A DNA stretch of 64,000 nucleotides from Acholeplasmatales bacterium (GCA_003539625.1 DPOU01000005.1:1-64000), one strand, 5' to 3'; shown: positions 26,657 through 35,512, counted from the first letter of the stretch. Made by a program: numbers and translations. The notes: generated by a model not told the origin, from the letters alone.

Positions 26657-28289
26657 TGTTGTTTCCTACCTTATTGATATTTTGTTTTTTCGCACCAGCC
26701 ATATACAAGCCTAATTCTTGCGCAGTAACTTCTTTAGAATTAAATTCGCCAACAATTTCACCTTTATGCATAACTAGTATTCTATCAGATAAACTCATAA
26801 CTTCATCTAGTTCAAGTGAAACTAATAAAACGGCTTTATCAGCATCACGTAGTTCAACTAATCTACTATGAATGTTTTCAATAGCACCAACATCAAGACC
26901 ACGAGTAGGTTGAACAGCTATTAATAAATCAGTATTTCTGTCTATTTCACGAGCTACAATAGCTTTTTGTTGGTTACCACCAGACATACTTCTAGCGACC
27001 GTTATTGAACCTTGACCAGATCTAATATCAAATTTTTCAATCAAATCATCCGCATATTTACGAATATTCTTAAATTTAATAAATCCTGCTTTTTGGAATC
27101 GATCTTCAAAATAATTTTGTAATACTAAATTTTGTTCTAATGAATAATCTAAAACTAATCCATGTCTATGTCTATCTTCTGGTATGTGTGCAAGTCCTAC
27201 CTTGTTTCTTTTTCTAATTGATAAATTAGTAATATCTACATTATTTAAATATACTTTACCAGATTTAATTGGTTCAAGACCTGTAATACCATAAACTAAA
27301 TCAGTTTGACCATTGCCATCAATACCAGCTATGCAAACAATTTCACCTTTTCTAACGTCAAATGAAACATTGTTTACAGCATTTGTTTTATGTAGTTTAT
27401 CTATAATAACAAGATTTTCTACTTTTAGGACAACATCTTTTGGTTTAGCTTCTGTTTTATCAACAATTAGTTGTACTTTTCGGCCAACCATCATTTCTGA
27501 TAATTCTTCTTTAGTAACATTTGCAACATCAACAGTACCAATACATCTACCTTTTCTTAAAACAGTACAACGATCAGCAACTTTTTTTATTTCGTTAAGT
27601 TTATGAGTAATGAATAAAATTGATTTCCCCTCAGATGCAAGTTTTTTCATAATTTCCATTAATTCGGAAATTTCTTGTGGAGTTAAAACGGCAGTTGGTT
27701 CGTCAAAGATTAGAACATCATTTTCTCTATACAACATTTTTAAAATTTCAACGCGTTGTTGCATACCAACAGTAATATCTTGAACTTTGGCATTAGGTTC
27801 GATAAATAATCCATATTGATTTGATAATTTAACAACTTGATCATATGCTTTTTTACGATCAATAACTTTAAAAATATGCTTATTTAAAAAAGTCATAGTT
27901 TTAGAAAAACCTTTTAAGAATCCATTAAGAACTTTATTTTTGGCAGAAAAGTTATATTCTTTAATTGGTTCATCACCTAAAATGATATTATCTAATACAC
28001 TATACACCTCAACAAGTTTAAAATGTTGATGTACCATACCAATATGCAAACTAGTTGCGACATTCGGATCAGTAATTTTTACTTCTTTACCATCTTTCTT
28101 TATTATTCCACTATCAGTTTGATATAAGCCAAATAAAATAGACATCAAAGTAGATTTACCAGCACCATTTTCGCCTAATAATGCATGAATTTCACCTTTT
28201 TTTAACTGTATAGTAACATCATCATTTGCCTTAATTCCCGGAAATTCTTTTGTTATATGCAGCATTTCAATTGCATAATTATTTTCCAT
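26649..28289 (-). CDS. Nucleoside ABC transporter ATPase (tandem ABC domains)
   Basis: 546-aa fused ATPase of the sugar/nucleoside (Mgl/YufO) type. The first domain has GENGAGKST and a VGMQQRVEI signature region; the second has a degenerate Walker A (GIDGNGQTD) and MSGGNQQKAI, as usual for this family where the second site is weak. It energises the two permeases. A hairpin terminator lies between it and the binding-protein gene upstream, so it is probably expressed below the lipoprotein. Confidence 0.93.
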   Translation of the reverse strand: MENNYAIEMLHITKEFPGIKANDDVTIQLKKGEIHALLGENGAGKSTLMSILFGLYQTDSGIIKKDGKEVKITDPNVATSLHIGMVHQHFKLVEVYSVLDNIILGDEPIKEYNFSAKNKVLNGFLKGFSKTMTFLNKHIFKVIDRKKAYDQVVKLSNQYGLFIEPNAKVQDITVGMQQRVEILKMLYRENDVLIFDEPTAVLTPQEISELMEIMKKLASEGKSILFITHKLNEIKKVADRCTVLRKGRCIGTVDVANVTKEELSEMMVGRKVQLIVDKTEAKPKDVVLKVENLVIIDKLHKTNAVNNVSFDVRKGEIVCIAGIDGNGQTDLVYGITGLEPIKSGKVYLNNVDITNLSIRKRNKVGLAHIPEDRHRHGLVLDYSLEQNLVLQNYFEDRFQKAGFIKFKNIRKYADDLIEKFDIRSGQGSITVARSMSGGNQQKAIVAREIDRNTDLLIAVQPTRGLDVGAIENIHSRLVELRDADKAVLLVSLELDEVMSLSDRILVMHKGEIVGEFNSKEVTAQELGLYMAGAKKQNINKVGNNNE

Positions 28290-28323
28290 ATAATATCTCC
28301 TTGTTATACTCTTTTAAGAAAAA

Positions 28324-28344
28324 GAAGGTGGTATACCCACCTTC
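28324..28344 (-). terminator. Intra-operon hairpin after the binding-protein gene
   Basis: GAAGGTGG/CCACCTTC stem with a 5-nt loop, followed on the minus strand by TTTTTC. Placed between the BmpA-like gene and the ATPase, it probably reduces read-through or protects the upstream message so that binding protein exceeds transporter. Confidence 0.65.
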
Positions 28345-28362
28345 TATAATAATAGTTTTCAA

Positions 28363-29481
28363 TTATTTAAGGTTACCTAAATATTTTACATTAGGGATTT
28401 CATTGAAATTTACTTCATCAGCGCTTGTTGCAGATTTAACAGTAATTTCTTTGTTATATAATTTTCCAACTAATGTCTTATAGTCTTCAACTGTAAATTT
28501 AGTCATTGACCATGTTGCAGTAGGTAATTGTACATAGTTGCTTGCTAAATCAGTTGCAGAAACTAAACCTAAAGTTTCAATCTTAGATTCAAATTTTCCT
28601 TCTAAAATAGTTTTTGAAAGTTGTGTTTTAACTGTTACAGCTAAACCTTTCATAGCAGATGTAATACACATACCTTTAGCATATTTTTCATTGATGATAT
28701 AAGATTGGTCAGTGTCAACACCGATAACTTTACCATTAGTTTTTTGTGCAGCTTCACATGCAGATGTATAAACACCACCACCGCAAGCAAATACTACTTC
28801 AACACCGTCACCATACCATGTATCCATAACAGCTGTAATTTCAGCATCACCAAAGAATTGTTTTGCGTAAGCATATTTAATTTCAATAGTTGTATTAGTT
28901 TCAGTAGCAGCAGCATTGCAACCTTGAACAAATCCATAACCAAAACGAACAACAGCAGGAACACTCATACCGCCTAAGAATCCAAGTTTCTTGTATCCTT
29001 CTTTAACAGCAGCGTAACCAGCCATGTAACCAGCTAATTCTTCTTGGTATACTGCACAGTAAACGTTAGATGGTAATTCGTAATCAGCAGCGAAATCACC
29101 TTTTGAAACGTCTATAGCAATAAATTTAACGTTTGGATTTTTACCAGCAACTTCTTGAATAGTTGGAGCAAATGCATAACCAGGCATAACGATTACATTA
29201 TAACCTTCATCAATTGCTTTTTCTGTAGCAGCAATTCTATCTGCGTCAGAGTCAGAAACAGGTTTTTTGTATGTGAAGTGAACTTTATTTTCTTCACACC
29301 ATGCTTTTGCACCTTCATATGTTGCTTGGTTGAAAGATTGGTCAGTAATATCTCCGTAGTCTGTTACCATAGCTACTTTGTAGTCTTTGTTCCAACCATC
29401 ATTTTCTTTTTCTTTTGTTGTACAAGCAACTAAAGAAACAAGAAGTAATGCAGCTAATAAGCTAAAAAATACTTTTTTCAT
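28363..29481 (-). CDS. BmpA/PnrA-like nucleoside-binding lipoprotein
   Basis: Substrate-binding component of the nucleoside ABC importer, anchored outside the membrane. The signal peptide ends in the lipobox SLVAC with the lipidated Cys at position 20. The mature protein has the Bmp family pattern (KVAMVTDYGDITDQSFNQ, then GVDTDQS near the hinge). 372 aa. SD AAGGAGAT. It leads the operon of ATPase, two permeases and the CAT-like gene. Confidence 0.93.
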   Translation of the reverse strand: MKKVFFSLLAALLLVSLVACTTKEKENDGWNKDYKVAMVTDYGDITDQSFNQATYEGAKAWCEENKVHFTYKKPVSDSDADRIAATEKAIDEGYNVIVMPGYAFAPTIQEVAGKNPNVKFIAIDVSKGDFAADYELPSNVYCAVYQEELAGYMAGYAAVKEGYKKLGFLGGMSVPAVVRFGYGFVQGCNAAATETNTTIEIKYAYAKQFFGDAEITAVMDTWYGDGVEVVFACGGGVYTSACEAAQKTNGKVIGVDTDQSYIINEKYAKGMCITSAMKGLAVTVKTQLSKTILEGKFESKIETLGLVSATDLASNYVQLPTATWSMTKFTVEDYKTLVGKLYNKEITVKSATSADEVNFNEIPNVKYLGNLK

Positions 29482-29502
29482 TGTTTATCTCCTTATTTTT
29501 TT

Positions 29503-29519
29503 GATATGATGTACATATC
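29503..29519. promoter_or_regulatory. Dyad near the transcription start of the bmpA operon
   Basis: GATATG-ATGTA-CATATC, a perfect 6-bp inverted repeat immediately downstream of the predicted -10 box. Its place over the expected start point suits a repressor operator. No regulator is known. Confidence 0.35.
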
Positions 29520-29526
29520 TAAACAT

Positions 29527-29555
29527 ATTATAACAAATATAGATTTTTAAGTAAA
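29527..29555 (-). promoter_or_regulatory. Promoter of the nucleoside transporter operon
   Basis: TTTACT (29550-29555), a 17-nt spacer and TATAAT (29527-29532) on the minus strand, about 45 nt before the lipoprotein start codon. Confidence 0.6.
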
Positions 29556-29600
29556 ATAATTTGTTAAATTTTTTTTACTTTTCGCCTTTTTTAGTTATGA

Positions 29601-29622
29601 AAAAGCCTTGCAAATGCAAGAC
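29601..29622 (-). terminator. Terminator of mscL
   Basis: CTTGCA/TGCAAG core stem with flanking partial pairs, followed on the minus strand by TTTTTC. Confidence 0.65.
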
Positions 29623-29630
29623 TTTATTTA

Positions 29631-30191
29631 CTATTCATTCTTTTCTTTATTTTCTTTTAATAAATCTCTGATTTCTGTTAATAATTCGATGTCTTGTGGT
29701 ACTTCAACTACAGCTGGTTCAACTACTTCAGGAGTTTCTTCAACTGGTTCATCTTCTTTATTTTTCTTTACAAGTTTTTCACCTGCAGCTTTTGCTTTAT
29801 TAACAATTGATGAAGTTATTTTTACCATTGCGAATAAAATCATAGCAATTAATAGGAAATCAATTACTGATTGAATGAATGCACCCCATGAAATTACAAT
29901 TCCAGGAATTTGTTCACCTACGGTTGTAGCAAGACCATTAGCAACATCGGTTGCATCAGCAGTACGATATTTTAAAACAGTTTGTAAAGAATTTGTCAAG
30001 TCAGTATCGCCAAGGCATAATGCAATAATTGGTGAAATGATATTTTTATTGATGGCAGTAACAATTGCGTTAAAAGCTCCACCTAAAATGACACCAATAG
30101 CAAGGGCAATAGCATTTCCTTTATTTATAAAAGCTATAAATTCTTTAAAAATTGATTGTCTTTTTTCTTTTCTTTCTTTTTTACTTTTCAT
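29631..30191 (-). CDS. mscL: Large-conductance mechanosensitive channel MscL
   Basis: Membrane pore that opens under hypo-osmotic stress. TM1 carries the conserved GNAIALAIGVILGGAFNAIV constriction segment and TM2 runs from about GAFIQSVIDFLLIAMILF. The loop between is longer than average, and the C-terminus has an acidic linker rich in E, P and V before a terminal amphipathic helix, giving 186 aa against about 130-150 in typical relatives. Basic N-terminus. Monocistronic, SD GAGGAA. Confidence 0.92.
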   Translation of the reverse strand: MKSKKERKEKRQSIFKEFIAFINKGNAIALAIGVILGGAFNAIVTAINKNIISPIIALCLGDTDLTNSLQTVLKYRTADATDVANGLATTVGEQIPGIVISWGAFIQSVIDFLLIAMILFAMVKITSSIVNKAKAAGEKLVKKNKEDEPVEETPEVVEPAVVEVPQDIELLTEIRDLLKENKEKNE

Positions 30192-30239
30192 GACTATTCC
30201 TCTTTTTCTTTTTATTGTAAATTAATTATAACATAATTT

Positions 30240-30268
30240 TTGTCTTTTTACTACTTTTATGCTATAAT
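30240..30268 (+). promoter_or_regulatory. Promoter of the aldose epimerase-like gene
   Basis: TTGTCT (30240-30245), a 17-nt spacer and TATAAT (30263-30268). The SD GAGGTGA (30275-30281) follows almost at once, so the 5' leader is very short. Confidence 0.7.
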
Positions 30269-30285
30269 ACTATCGAGGTGAAACT

Positions 30286-31164
30286 ATGAATTACACAATT
30301 ACAAATCAAAATCTAAGCGTAGAAATTTCTAATCACGGTGCAGAAATTAAAGCAGTAAAATATATGGGAACAGATTATTTACATGATTCTAATCCCAAAT
30401 ACTGGAATAGATCAGCACCAATTTTGTTTCCTAATATTGGCACTATTAAGGAAAATGTAGCCTTATTCAATAACGTAGGCTATCCAATGAAAAAACATGG
30501 TTTCTTACGTGATCGTGATTTTACATTAGATAGAATTGAGACATCTTCAGCTACTTTTAGTTATGAATCTACTAGTGAAGATTTAAGCATTTATCCATTT
30601 AGTTTTAAAGTAACTATTACTTATCAAATTCATGGAAGCACACTAAAAAGTTATATTTTAGTAAAAAATCTTTCAAATGAAATAATGCCATTTAATCTTG
30701 GACTTCATCCAGGCTTTAAAGTTCCACTATCAGCAGATGAAAAGTTTGAAGACTATAAATTTATTTTTGATGAGGCAGGTACATATGATTGTCCAGCAGT
30801 AAATCTAACTAATGGTACAATTGATTTTAATACGGTTGCTAGACATTTCGATAATTTAAAAGAATTACCTCTTAACTATGATGATTATCAAAATGATGCC
30901 TTAGTATTTGACAATTTAGCAACTCATCGCATTCATTTAGTTAACAAAGACAAAACACATGGCGTATCTTTTGAATTTAATGACTTCCCAATGCTTGGCA
31001 TTTGGACTCCAAATCATGTTCACGCTAATTTTATTTGTATTGAACCATGGATTGGATGTGCTGATCCTAGTGATCACGATAATGTTTTTACAAATAAACG
31101 CTATTTAATAAACTTAAATCCAAACGATGAAAAACTCATTAGTTATCAAATAAAGTTCTTCTAA
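30286..31164 (+). CDS. Aldose 1-epimerase family protein (LacX/GalM-like)
   Basis: 292-aa beta-sandwich protein of the GalM-like superfamily, which interconverts alpha and beta anomers of sugars or sugar phosphates. The pattern YWNRSAPILFPNIG near residue 45, a histidine in LGLHPGF and a glutamate in CIEPWIG match the family's substrate-binding arginine, catalytic His and Glu. It resembles the LacX/YeaD-like subgroup more than classical GalM. Single plus-strand gene among minus-strand genes, with its own promoter and terminator. Sugar substrate unknown. Confidence 0.85.
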   Translation: MNYTITNQNLSVEISNHGAEIKAVKYMGTDYLHDSNPKYWNRSAPILFPNIGTIKENVALFNNVGYPMKKHGFLRDRDFTLDRIETSSATFSYESTSEDLSIYPFSFKVTITYQIHGSTLKSYILVKNLSNEIMPFNLGLHPGFKVPLSADEKFEDYKFIFDEAGTYDCPAVNLTNGTIDFNTVARHFDNLKELPLNYDDYQNDALVFDNLATHRIHLVNKDKTHGVSFEFNDFPMLGIWTPNHVHANFICIEPWIGCADPSDHDNVFTNKRYLINLNPNDEKLISYQIKFF

Positions 31165-31172
31165 ATAAAATT

Positions 31173-31209
31173 GCAGCAAAATCAAATATTAGATCTTGCT
31201 GCTGTTTTT
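31173..31209 (+). terminator. Terminator of the aldose epimerase-like gene
   Basis: GCAGCAA/TTGCTGC stem (31173-31179 with 31196-31202) with a 16-nt loop, then TGTTTTTT on the plus strand. Lies between this gene and the convergent rsmH. Confidence 0.65.
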
Positions 31210-32144
31210 TATATTTTTTCAATAACACGCATTTTTGCACTATGAGAGCGAAGATTATTAGATATTTCACTTTCGGATGGCAAAATTACTTTACTATTTA
31301 TCAATTTAAATTCAATTTCATAACCTTCTGGAATATATGGAAGGTCTTTTGGAAGTTGTAAGGTGGTTTTTTCTTTAAATAACTTCTTAACTATACGATC
31401 TTCTAAAGAATGAAAAGTAATAACTACCATTCTACCATTTTTATTTAAGAGTGATAAGCCATCTTCTAATGCTTTCTTTAGAATATCTAGTTCATGGTTA
31501 ACTTCGATTCTTATTGCTTGAAAAGTTTGTTTAGCAGGGTGTGATGAATTTCTAAGTGCTGAAGCAGGTAAGGCCTTTTTAATTATTTCAACTAATTCAA
31601 GGGTTGTTTCAATTGGCTTTTTTTCTCTTTCAGAAACAATTTTACGTGCAATCAATCTTGCGAATTTTTCTTCGCCATATTCAAATAGAATTCTTACTAA
31701 AGATTTTTCATCATAGGTATTAACAACTGTATATGCATCAAGTTCAGCTGTTTGATCCATTCGCATATCTAGTGGGCCATCAAAACGATAACTAAACCCA
31801 CGTTCAGGGATGTCTAGTTGAAAACTTGAAACACCTAAGTCGTATAAAATACCATCAACACCATAAACATTTTCTTCTTCTAGTGCTACTTTAATGTTTA
31901 CAAAATTTTCATTAATTAAGGTATAGTTACTAGCTATTTTTTTTAATTTTTCATCGGCAGTATTAATTGCAAAACTATCTTGATCAAAAGCATAAAGATG
32001 CCCATTAGGTATTCTTTTTAAAATTTCCGAAGAATGGCCACCGCCCCCAAGTGTGCAATCAACATAAACACCATTTTTTTTAATATTCAATTGTTGGATT
32101 GATTCGTTTAATAATACTGAAATATGATTGTATGGTTTTTCCAT
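31209..32144 (-). CDS. rsmH: 16S rRNA (cytosine-1402 N4) methyltransferase
   Basis: Methylates N4 of C1402 in 16S rRNA using S-adenosylmethionine. N-terminal HISVLLNE, the SAM motif DCTLGGGGHSS, the substrate loop LGVSSFQLD and ERGFSYRFDGPLDMRMD are all typical, and the last third ends in LRSHSAKMRV. 311 aa. In most Bacilli it opens the division-cell-wall cluster; here it stands apart from mraY/murD and follows rpmF. Confidence 0.96.
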   Translation of the reverse strand: MEKPYNHISVLLNESIQQLNIKKNGVYVDCTLGGGGHSSEILKRIPNGHLYAFDQDSFAINTADEKLKKIASNYTLINENFVNIKVALEEENVYGVDGILYDLGVSSFQLDIPERGFSYRFDGPLDMRMDQTAELDAYTVVNTYDEKSLVRILFEYGEEKFARLIARKIVSEREKKPIETTLELVEIIKKALPASALRNSSHPAKQTFQAIRIEVNHELDILKKALEDGLSLLNKNGRMVVITFHSLEDRIVKKLFKEKTTLQLPKDLPYIPEGYEIEFKLINSKVILPSESEISNNLRSHSAKMRVIEKI

Positions 32145-32163
32145 AAAAACTTCCTCCTAAAAG

Positions 32164-32185
32164 AAAAACGCATCCCGTGATGCGT
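32164..32185 (-). terminator. Terminator after rpmF
   Basis: ACGCATC/GATGCGT stem with a 4-nt loop, followed on the minus strand by five T. Confidence 0.75.
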
Positions 32186-32210
32186 CTTCAAGTTGTTTTA
32201 CTAGTTTGCA

Positions 32211-32414
32211 CTAGTTTTCGCTGTCTTCCTTAACTTTGATTTCCTTAACTTGTTTACCATTATAATGACCACATACTGGGCAAACGCGGTGAGACAATTT
32301 TAATTCACCACAATTTGGGCAAACTACCATTCCAGGTACTTCTAGTTTATAATGAGTACGACGTTTAAGTTTACGAGTTTTAGAAACACGACGTTGTTGA
32401 GCTATAGCGCCCAT
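32211..32414 (-). CDS. rpmF: 50S ribosomal protein L32
   Basis: 67-aa ribosomal protein of the large subunit. Basic N-terminal half ([18 protein letters not shown]) and a zinc-ribbon with CPNC and CPVC, the zinc-binding form. It directly follows the DUF177 gene, the usual pair in bacteria. Confidence 0.96.
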   Translation of the reverse strand: MGAIAQQRRVSKTRKLKRRTHYKLEVPGMVVCPNCGELKLSHRVCPVCGHYNGKQVKEIKVKEDSEN

Positions 32415-32428
32415 AAAAACACCTCTTT

Positions 32429-32914
32429 CTAATTTTTATCCTCTTCTATACCATTTGAATAGAAAAGAACTTCTTCGTCGTCGATGTCTTGACCCTCTGT
32501 ATCGTCTAATACAACGCCTTCACTTTTTAAAATTTCATGTGCATTTGGTAAAGTAACATTGATTGGTTTTTCCAATAGTATGTTAGTCCAAACCATTTCA
32601 TCTAAATCAACTGTATTTTTTTCAATCAAAAAATAATCATCAGAATCAACCTTACTATAAACTTCATCACATGTTAAATCAATAACATATGGAACAGGTC
32701 TTAAAGTAAGAGCACATTGCAACTCCATATTTGCCACAAACTGATAAACAAATCTAAAAGTTTCTTCATCAATTTTTGAAATAACACCAGTTACCTCAAC
32801 TTTATCAATACTTATGATATCATCAACTGATTTGATCCATTCCGAAAAATCAATTGTATCACTAAAATGATATGGAGTTGGTAACTTTCTAAGTTGTTGA
32901 ATTGACCATTTCAT
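32429..32914 (-). CDS. yceD: YceD/DUF177 family protein
   Basis: Small cytosolic protein almost always encoded just upstream of rpmF and linked to ribosome (23S rRNA) biogenesis. The middle holds the family's conserved segment with a cysteine ([11 protein letters not shown]) and the C-terminus is acidic. The frame opens at a GTG three codons upstream, but AGGTGATT lies right before the ATG at 32914, which is chosen. It shares a promoter with rpmF. Confidence 0.85.
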   Translation of the reverse strand: MKWSIQQLRKLPTPYHFSDTIDFSEWIKSVDDIISIDKVEVTGVISKIDEETFRFVYQFVANMELQCALTLRPVPYVIDLTCDEVYSKVDSDDYFLIEKNTVDLDEMVWTNILLEKPINVTLPNAHEILKSEGVVLDDTEGQDIDDEEVLFYSNGIEEDKN

Positions 32915-32937
32915 AGAAATCACCTATCGACTTGTAT

Positions 32938-32966
32938 ATTATATCATTTTTTGCATTTTTTGTCTA
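32938..32966 (-). promoter_or_regulatory. Promoter of yceD-rpmF
   Basis: TAGACA (32961-32966), a 17-nt spacer and TATAAT (32938-32943) on the minus strand. Confidence 0.65.
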
Positions 32967-33054
32967 CCTATTTGATACACTTTTTGTCACTACTGATTAC
33001 AGTGTAACATAATTATTTGTATTTAATATAATAATAATAGAAAAGAGGTAAAAT

Positions 33055-33240
33055 ATGCGAAATTGGTTTAATACAAGAATGTGTAAACTTAAAGGTTGTT
33101 ATTTAAGGTGCCGAAGTTATTTTTGTTGCATCTTCTTTTGGCAGTTATTTATAACCCTTTTTTGGTTTTCATTTGCTAATTTTTTACTACTTCTTATTTG
33201 TTGTTTTTTGTGGCTAACTAGTTTCTTCCTTATAATCTAA
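33055..33240 (+). CDS. Putative cysteine-rich small membrane protein
   Basis: 61 codons on the plus strand behind a plausible SD (GAGGT, 5 nt spacing). The basic, cysteine-rich N-terminus (Cys at 10, 15, 19, 24, 25) precedes one long hydrophobic stretch (about 26-61). It overlaps the 3' end of the convergent ysxE-like gene by 27 nt. I recognise no family. It could be a real small membrane protein or a chance frame in AT-rich DNA; the SD and the gap it fills are the support. Confidence 0.4.
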   Translation: MRNWFNTRMCKLKGCYLRCRSYFCCIFFWQLFITLFWFSFANFLLLLICCFLWLTSFFLII

Positions 33241-34185
33241 AAAGTTCTTAAAATAGCGTTTAATTGATTCACTAGTATCAACAAAAGAATTAGCATTGAT
33301 ATAATCATCTATTGTAATTGGCATCCTTTTAATATAAATTACTAAAACTAAAAATCTAAAATAGTCATAATAGAATAACTGATTTTCATCATAATATTTA
33401 TCCAATATTAATTGTTTAAAATCAATATCGTATTGTTCATTCATCACATAAAACTTTGCCATATCTAATGAATTAATTCCTATCTTACCATTATCCAAAC
33501 TTGATAAGTAATTAACTCCTTTTATATTTAATAGGTGATCTAAATCAGGATTATTATGAACAAAACTATAATTGACACCTTCATGGGCTTTAATAGAGCT
33601 AATAAGTCGCTTTTGTAATTTCACTAATTCTTTTTTGGCATCTAATATATAATGATAATTTTCTAAAATCGGTAAAGTAAAAGTATCTAAATTCTTTGCT
33701 TCAATTTTTCTTACGAGTTGTTCTAACAATCTAAATTTATAATCTAATTGGCTTGATAATTCATCAAATTTTCCTCTTGATTTACTTGGATCAAGACTTT
33801 TTCTTATTTGGGTTTGTTGATGCAAAACTGATAATTCATTATATAAATTGGATACTCTTGTGTCGTTTCTAATCTTTATTTGTTTTACATAGTCACTTAT
33901 ATAGTAATTACTATCGTTTGCCCTAGTAACAAAACTTTCATTTCGATTTAGAATGGGATAAATTACATTATTTACACCTTGATTGTACAAATACTGATAT
34001 TTTTGTAAAGCAACAGCATTTGTTTCTTTTAAAAAGTATTCTTTGCCATTATCACTAACAATTTTATATGCTTTTAGTGTTATTGGTTCATAATCATTAA
34101 TGTTTATTTCGTAATACTTAACGATATCTGGTTCAATTGATCTAATTTTATTAAAACTACTGCGATACATCATTGACGGATTCAT
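33214..34185 (-). CDS. ysxE: YsxE/CotS-like spore-coat kinase-fold protein
   Basis: 323-aa protein resembling the CotS/YsxE group, which has an aminoglycoside-phosphotransferase-like fold. N-terminal kinase-like strand pattern (KAYKIVSDNGKEYFLKE, with the lysine), a helical middle, then FVHNNPDLDHLL in place of the HGDxxxxN catalytic loop and INSLDMAKF in place of IDFD. The catalytic residues are altered, so it is probably a pseudokinase. In Bacillus ysxE follows spoVID in the same operon and its product is a coat component; the same order and a 29-nt overlap are seen here. Confidence 0.6.
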   Translation of the reverse strand: MNPSMMYRSSFNKIRSIEPDIVKYYEININDYEPITLKAYKIVSDNGKEYFLKETNAVALQKYQYLYNQGVNNVIYPILNRNESFVTRANDSNYYISDYVKQIKIRNDTRVSNLYNELSVLHQQTQIRKSLDPSKSRGKFDELSSQLDYKFRLLEQLVRKIEAKNLDTFTLPILENYHYILDAKKELVKLQKRLISSIKAHEGVNYSFVHNNPDLDHLLNIKGVNYLSSLDNGKIGINSLDMAKFYVMNEQYDIDFKQLILDKYYDENQLFYYDYFRFLVLVIYIKRMPITIDDYINANSFVDTSESIKRYFKNFLDYKEETS

Positions 34186-34858
34186 GGATAATCACCCGAT
34201 GATGTTGTTCAATATTAGTATTTTTGTTTGCTTTAAATACCTCATTAAGCGATATTTTATTTTCAATACATAAATTTTCTAATTCTTTATCATTTTTATA
34301 GTAACATACTTTTAATCTATGCTTTTTATCAGATAATCCTCTTACAATTACTTCTTCCGTGGGTAAATTATCATCTTTAAAGTTCAATGTTGATTTTAAA
34401 ATTTTATCAATTTTTTGTGTTTCTTCTTCCTTTATTTTTTCAATATCATCTAAAGTAATTGGCTCTTTTTCAATTTCATCAATACTTTCAATACTGTTTT
34501 CGGATTGTAATCTTTCAAAGTCCTCATATTCTACACTAGGTGATATTTCATCGTATTCAATTTCTATATCAAAAGTAGTGTCAATTCCTCTACCATCTAC
34601 CGATACGGTATCAATATCAGTACAAATTATATCATCAATATGGTAGTTTTTATCATTGAATACTACTGAAAATGGCAAAACCTCCGTAAAGAAATCGTCA
34701 GTTACGCCATCTTTTTTTAAATATTTCCCGTTAATTGTAAGTTTACCATCCAGTACATCATTTACTTGGTTATAACTTGTTACTTCTGCAGTTATGTCCA
34801 ACAATTTTGAAAAATCTTTTAACTTAATAAAAGAATTATAATTCATCTTTAAATTCAT
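34157..34858 (-). CDS. spoVID: SpoVID-like spore-coat morphogenesis protein
   Basis: The N-terminal half (about 1-110) has the beta-rich pattern shared by SpoVID and DUF3794 proteins, with LPFSVVF and a V-D-G-R-G-I-D-T-T-F-D-I-E-I-E-Y strand. An acidic linker follows, and the last 50 residues fit a LysM-like fold (YYKNDKELENLCIENKISL then EVFKAN). SpoVID binds the forespore surface and SafA in Bacillus. Much shorter than Bacillus SpoVID (over 500 aa), the acidic middle being reduced. Start chosen at the ATG preceded by GGAGGAAACT; the frame is open 6 codons upstream. Identification leans on gene order engB-spoVID-ysxE. Confidence 0.6.
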   Translation of the reverse strand: MNLKMNYNSFIKLKDFSKLLDITAEVTSYNQVNDVLDGKLTINGKYLKKDGVTDDFFTEVLPFSVVFNDKNYHIDDIICTDIDTVSVDGRGIDTTFDIEIEYDEISPSVEYEDFERLQSENSIESIDEIEKEPITLDDIEKIKEEETQKIDKILKSTLNFKDDNLPTEEVIVRGLSDKKHRLKVCYYKNDKELENLCIENKISLNEVFKANKNTNIEQHHRVIIHESVNDVSQ

Positions 34859-34909
34859 AGTTTCCTCCATTATCAATTTAGTATATGATAACTTTTATGA
34901 AACTATAAC

Positions 34910-34933
34910 AAAAAAAAAGGATTTTCATCCTTT
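34910..34933 (-). terminator. Terminator of engB
   Basis: AAAGGAT/ATCCTTT stem with a 4-nt loop, covering the end of engB and followed on the minus strand by nine T. Confidence 0.8.
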
Positions 34934-35512
34934 TATGTATTGTTCAAGAATAGTATGGACTTCTTCGATGCCTTGTTTAGTTACTGAAGAAACCTTAATT
35001 AATTCGTTGTCATTAGTAATGTTAAGAGTTTTTTTAATTTCATTAATATTCTTTATTAATTCATTTTTACTAATTTTATCAATTTTTGTTGCGACAACAA
35101 TTACCTTATGATTGTAATGCTTTAAGTAATCATACATTAAAACGTCATCATTAGTTGGTTTATGTCTTGCGTCAACAATTAAAAAGCAAACTTTTAAATT
35201 CTTGGAATTATTTAAATAACTTTCTATCATTTTGCCATATGATAAGCGGTCATGAACTAATTTTTGGGCATACCCATATCCAGGAACATCAACTAACAAA
35301 ATATCGTCATTTACATTGTAAAAATTCAATGTTATAGTTTTTCCTGGTTTGCTAGAAGTATAAGCTAAGTTTTTACGATTAGTAATTGAATTTATAAAAC
35401 TGCTTTTACCTACATTAGAACGTCCAATGAATACAAATTCAGGATAGTTACAATTAGGAATTTGTTCGGCACTTGTTCCACTAATTATATATTCTGCTTT
35501 TTTTATTATCAT
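34925..35512 (-). CDS. engB: Ribosome biogenesis GTPase EngB (YsxC)
   Basis: Small TRAFAC GTPase needed for 50S subunit assembly. P-loop GRSNVGKSS, switch I around KPGKTITLNFY, G3 DVPGYG, and G4 TKID are all present. 195 aa, the standard length. In Bacillus it lies upstream of the hem genes and spoVID-ysxE; here the hem genes are missing and spoVID follows directly after a terminator. Confidence 0.95.
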   Translation of the reverse strand: MIIKKAEYIISGTSAEQIPNCNYPEFVFIGRSNVGKSSFINSITNRKNLAYTSSKPGKTITLNFYNVNDDILLVDVPGYGYAQKLVHDRLSYGKMIESYLNNSKNLKVCFLIVDARHKPTNDDVLMYDYLKHYNHKVIVVATKIDKISKNELIKNINEIKKTLNITNDNELIKVSSVTKQGIEEVHTILEQYIKG

